From positions 26,956 through 34,549 of the forward strand of contig PBBR01000009.1 in NCBI GenBank assembly GCA_002716645.1: a stretch of DNA of 7,594 nt, given 5' to 3'. The position numbers and the translations under genes were made by a program. The DNA is from Chloroflexota bacterium. Its GTDB lineage: Bacteria; Chloroflexota; Dehalococcoidia; UBA3495. The notes beneath the pieces were generated by a model that made no database searches, was not told the origin of the DNA, and was given only the letters and a program-made list of their open reading frames with translations. Within the stretch, counting starts at the first letter, position 1. Each line of letters starts with the position of its first letter. Shown here piece after piece: positions 5,625 through 7,594 of this stretch.

Positions 5625-6863
5625 ATGTCTGAATTTTTCAATGTAGTTCCTCCATCTCAAGGGCTTAAAATATTGCTGGAGTCTCTACCAGAGGAAGCGG
5701 CTAGGCCCTTTGAGACCATTCCAGTAGAAGAGTCATTGCGTCGTGTTACTGCAGAACACATACTCTCTCCCGAACTATTGCCTCACTTCGCAAGATCAAC
5801 TATGGATGGGTTTTCCGTAAAAGCCAAAGATACTTTTGGTGCTACAGAAGGGTTACCTTCTTATTTGGAAATCGTTGGGGAAGTCCCCATGGGAAAATCT
5901 CCCTCAATCTCGCTAAAGACTGGTGAAGCTGCGATAACATACACCGGTGGCATGCTAGCCAGTGAAGCAGACGCTGTAGTAATGGTAGAAAACACACAGC
6001 GGATCGACGAACACACCATTGAGGTAATGAAACCGGTAGCTGTGGGCGAGAATGTTATATCTCCCGGAGAAGACCTAACCATAGGAGACTCTGTAATCTC
6101 TAAAGGGAAACACATTCGGGCTCAGGACATTGGTGCTATCCGAGCCATTGGCATTCAAACAGTAACTGTAGTAAAAAAACCTATAGTCGGCCTACTATCT
6201 ATGGGAGATGAGATAGTGCCAACAAACAGCACCCCGCAATCTGGACAGATACGAGACATCAACACGCACACTATCGCAGCTATGGTCGAAACAACCGGTT
6301 GCATCCCAAAGTCTTTTGGAATAGCTAAGGATAATTTTGAAGAACAATTGCATTTAGCCCAACAGGGAATACACGGCTGCGACGTTTTAATATTCTCAGC
6401 AGGAAGTTCTGTAAGCACTCGAGACATGACTGCTGACGTGATAAATGCTTTAGGTGAGCCGGGGGTACTCGTGCACGGACTATCTCTAAAACCGGGGAAG
6501 CCGGCCATACTAGGCGTTGTTAACGATAAACCCATATTTGGACTCCCCGGAAATCCAGTCTCAGCAATGATAGTATTTGACTTGATAGTAAGTCCTACTT
6601 TGTATCATCTCAGCGGGTGTATAAAGCCTCCGATGAATACAACAACCACCGCTACACTATCATTGAATATTGCTTCAGCAGCTGGCCGAGAAGATTATAT
6701 TCCAGTAAGACTGGAATCCCACGGAGAAGAAACATTCGCACACCCGGTATTTGGAAAATCTAACCTTATTCATACTTTGTCTTACGCTGACGGACTTATC
6801 CAAGTTCCTTTAGACAAATCAGGTCTATACCAAGGTGAAACAGTAAAAGTTAAATTGTTCTAA
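5625..6863 (+). CDS. moeA: Molybdopterin molybdotransferase MoeA
   Basis: Final step of molybdenum cofactor synthesis: MoeA takes adenylyl-molybdopterin, hydrolyses it and inserts molybdate (tungstate in some paralogues) in the cytoplasm. The 412-residue length is normal and all MoeA segments are present: STMDGFSVKAKDT at 58-70 (D61), TYTGGM with SEADAVVMVENT at 105-124, SPGEDL at 146-151 (D150), LLSMGDEIV at 190-198 (E196), SGQIRDIN at 206-213, the MPT-binding SAGSSVSTRDMT at 258-269 (D267), KPGKPAILG, the FGLPGNPVSA loop at 305-314, and a C-terminal domain IV with GREDYIPVRL at 354-363. SAGSS replaces the more usual SGGxS. The ATG at 5625 has only a weak ribosome site (TAGAG, about 8 bases upstream). 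It is divergent from sat and is followed after 2 bases by a second moeA-like gene, so the two are surely cotranscribed. Confidence 0.96.
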   Translation: MSEFFNVVPPSQGLKILLESLPEEAARPFETIPVEESLRRVTAEHILSPELLPHFARSTMDGFSVKAKDTFGATEGLPSYLEIVGEVPMGKSPSISLKTGEAAITYTGGMLASEADAVVMVENTQRIDEHTIEVMKPVAVGENVISPGEDLTIGDSVISKGKHIRAQDIGAIRAIGIQTVTVVKKPIVGLLSMGDEIVPTNSTPQSGQIRDINTHTIAAMVETTGCIPKSFGIAKDNFEEQLHLAQQGIHGCDVLIFSAGSSVSTRDMTADVINALGEPGVLVHGLSLKPGKPAILGVVNDKPIFGLPGNPVSAMIVFDLIVSPTLYHLSGCIKPPMNTTTTATLSLNIASAAGREDYIPVRLESHGEETFAHPVFGKSNLIHTLSYADGLIQVPLDKSGLYQGETVKVKLF

Positions 6864-6865
6864 CA

Positions 6866-7594
6866 ATGAATAACAGAAACTCTAAACTCAACAATAGAAA
6901 TTACTATTTATCAGATATAGCCCTGCCTGAAGCAGAAGATATATTCTTTGGAGAGTGCTACATTCTGGACGTGATCAAATCCCCTTTATCAGAGAGTCTT
7001 ACGCTAACCGAATCTCTCGGAAGGGTTACCGCTGACCCTGTGTGGGCATCCACATCATCACCTGCCTACGATTCTTCAGCTATGGATGGAGTGGCAGTTA
7101 GATCTGAAGACACCATAGGAGCGAGCGAGACAAACCCTTTAAAGCTCATAATTGGTTCCAACGCAGTCTGGGTGGATACAGGTGACCCAATGCCAGATAA
7201 CTTTAATGCTGTGGTGATGATAGAAAACGTAATTGAGGAGAATGAGACATCAATTTTAATTACAGACCCGGTAGCTCCACTCCAACACGTTAGGCCACTT
7301 GGGGAAGATATAGTAGCTACAGAACTAATTCTGCCAGAGAGGCATACCATTACTCCTCCAGATATGGCTGCTTGCGCAGCCGCAGGGCTTAGTCAAATTT
7401 CAGTAATAGGTAAACCTAAAGTAGCAATTATAACTACAGGTGACGAACTAGTCCCCTTGGGAACTAATGTAAAATCCGGCGACATTATCGATTCTAATTC
7501 TGTATTACTAAAAGGATTGATTGCGCAATGGGGAGGAGAACCATCTACCCTAGGCCCCATTGACGATGATTACAATAAGATAATTAACTGCGTA
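6866..7594 (+). CDS. Second MoeA-family molybdopterin biosynthesis protein, probably the MoeA-PBP fusion type (partial, N-terminal 243 residues)
   Basis: The reading frame is open from the ATG at 6866-6868 to the right edge. Visible segments: YLSDIALPEA at 14-23, SSAMDGVAVRSEDT at 70-83 (D74), AVWVDTGDPMP at 100-110, NAVVMIENV at 114-122, QHVRPLGEDIVATE at 140-153 (D148), and AIITTGDELVPLG at 187-199 (E194), followed by SGDIIDSNS. The YL-DI opening, the SETNP phrase at 87-91 and the VWVDTGDP/QHVRPLGEDIVATE wording are those of MoeA proteins that carry a C-terminal periplasmic-binding-protein-like domain (COG0303 + COG1910, about 630-650 residues); that part would lie outside the window, so the fusion is inferred. 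The first 13 residues are Asn-rich and poorly conserved. No ribosome site is seen; the 2-base gap after the moeA stop suggests termination-reinitiation. It differs clearly from its neighbour, so it is a paralogue rather than a recent duplicate. Confidence 0.92.
   Translation, partial: MNNRNSKLNNRNYYLSDIALPEAEDIFFGECYILDVIKSPLSESLTLTESLGRVTADPVWASTSSPAYDSSAMDGVAVRSEDTIGASETNPLKLIIGSNAVWVDTGDPMPDNFNAVVMIENVIEENETSILITDPVAPLQHVRPLGEDIVATELILPERHTITPPDMAACAAAGLSQISVIGKPKVAIITTGDELVPLGTNVKSGDIIDSNSVLLKGLIAQWGGEPSTLGPIDDDYNKIINCV

Noticed and set aside
5861..7350. Minus-strand open frames opposite the two moeA genes
   Set aside because: Shadows with low-complexity Ser/Thr/Ile composition; the plus-strand frames carry the full MoeA motif set.

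Overview
The window is gene-dense bacterial DNA of moderate-to-low GC, with seven protein-coding genes (five on the minus strand, two on the plus strand) and no RNA genes, transposons or CRISPR arrays that I can see. Its centre is a dissimilatory sulfur module, sat-aprB-aprA: ATP sulfurylase plus the two subunits of APS reductase. It is read leftward from a short divergent control region at 5513-5624. Rightward from the same region run two molybdopterin molybdotransferase (MoeA-family) genes, the second cut off by the window edge.

Layout from left to right: 1-407 (-), N-terminal part of a 3-hydroxyisobutyrate dehydrogenase-type oxidoreductase with its own likely promoter; 484-1764 (-), MFS exporter of the MFS_3/EntS type; 1797-1834, a perfect 38-nt palindrome; 1843-3702 (-), aprA; 3711-4166 (-), aprB; 4193-4226, a strong intrinsic terminator acting leftward; 4232-5512 (-), sat with a TTG start; 5513-5624, divergent promoter region; 5625-6863 (+), moeA; 6866-7594 (+), a second moeA-like gene whose N-terminal half matches the MoeA forms that usually carry a C-terminal periplasmic-binding-protein-like domain.

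How the genes work together: AprBA interconverts APS and sulfite + AMP, and Sat interconverts APS + pyrophosphate and ATP + sulfate. Together they either activate and reduce sulfate to sulfite or, run in reverse, oxidise sulfite to sulfate with substrate-level ATP formation. No dsr, qmo, aprM, sox or soe gene is in the window, so the direction cannot be read from context; an indirect sulfite-oxidation role is plausible. The MoeA pair inserts molybdate (or tungstate) into molybdopterin and implies that the cell uses molybdoenzymes.

The most unusual points are in the sulfur module. AprB has Ser in place of the Trp normally found in the CWEC motif of the electron-transfer path. AprA has Gln where a substrate-pocket Leu is expected. 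Sat ends in a CxCxxCxC tail. A strong terminator splits sat from aprBA, and a long nested palindrome follows aprA. Taxonomy is uncertain: gene content (sat-aprBA, a MoeA/MoeA-PBP-like pair, MFS_3, HIBADH-type dehydrogenase) would suit an uncultured marine Chloroflexota (SAR202/Dehalococcoidia-like) or another planktonic sulfur-oxidising lineage, but this is inference only.
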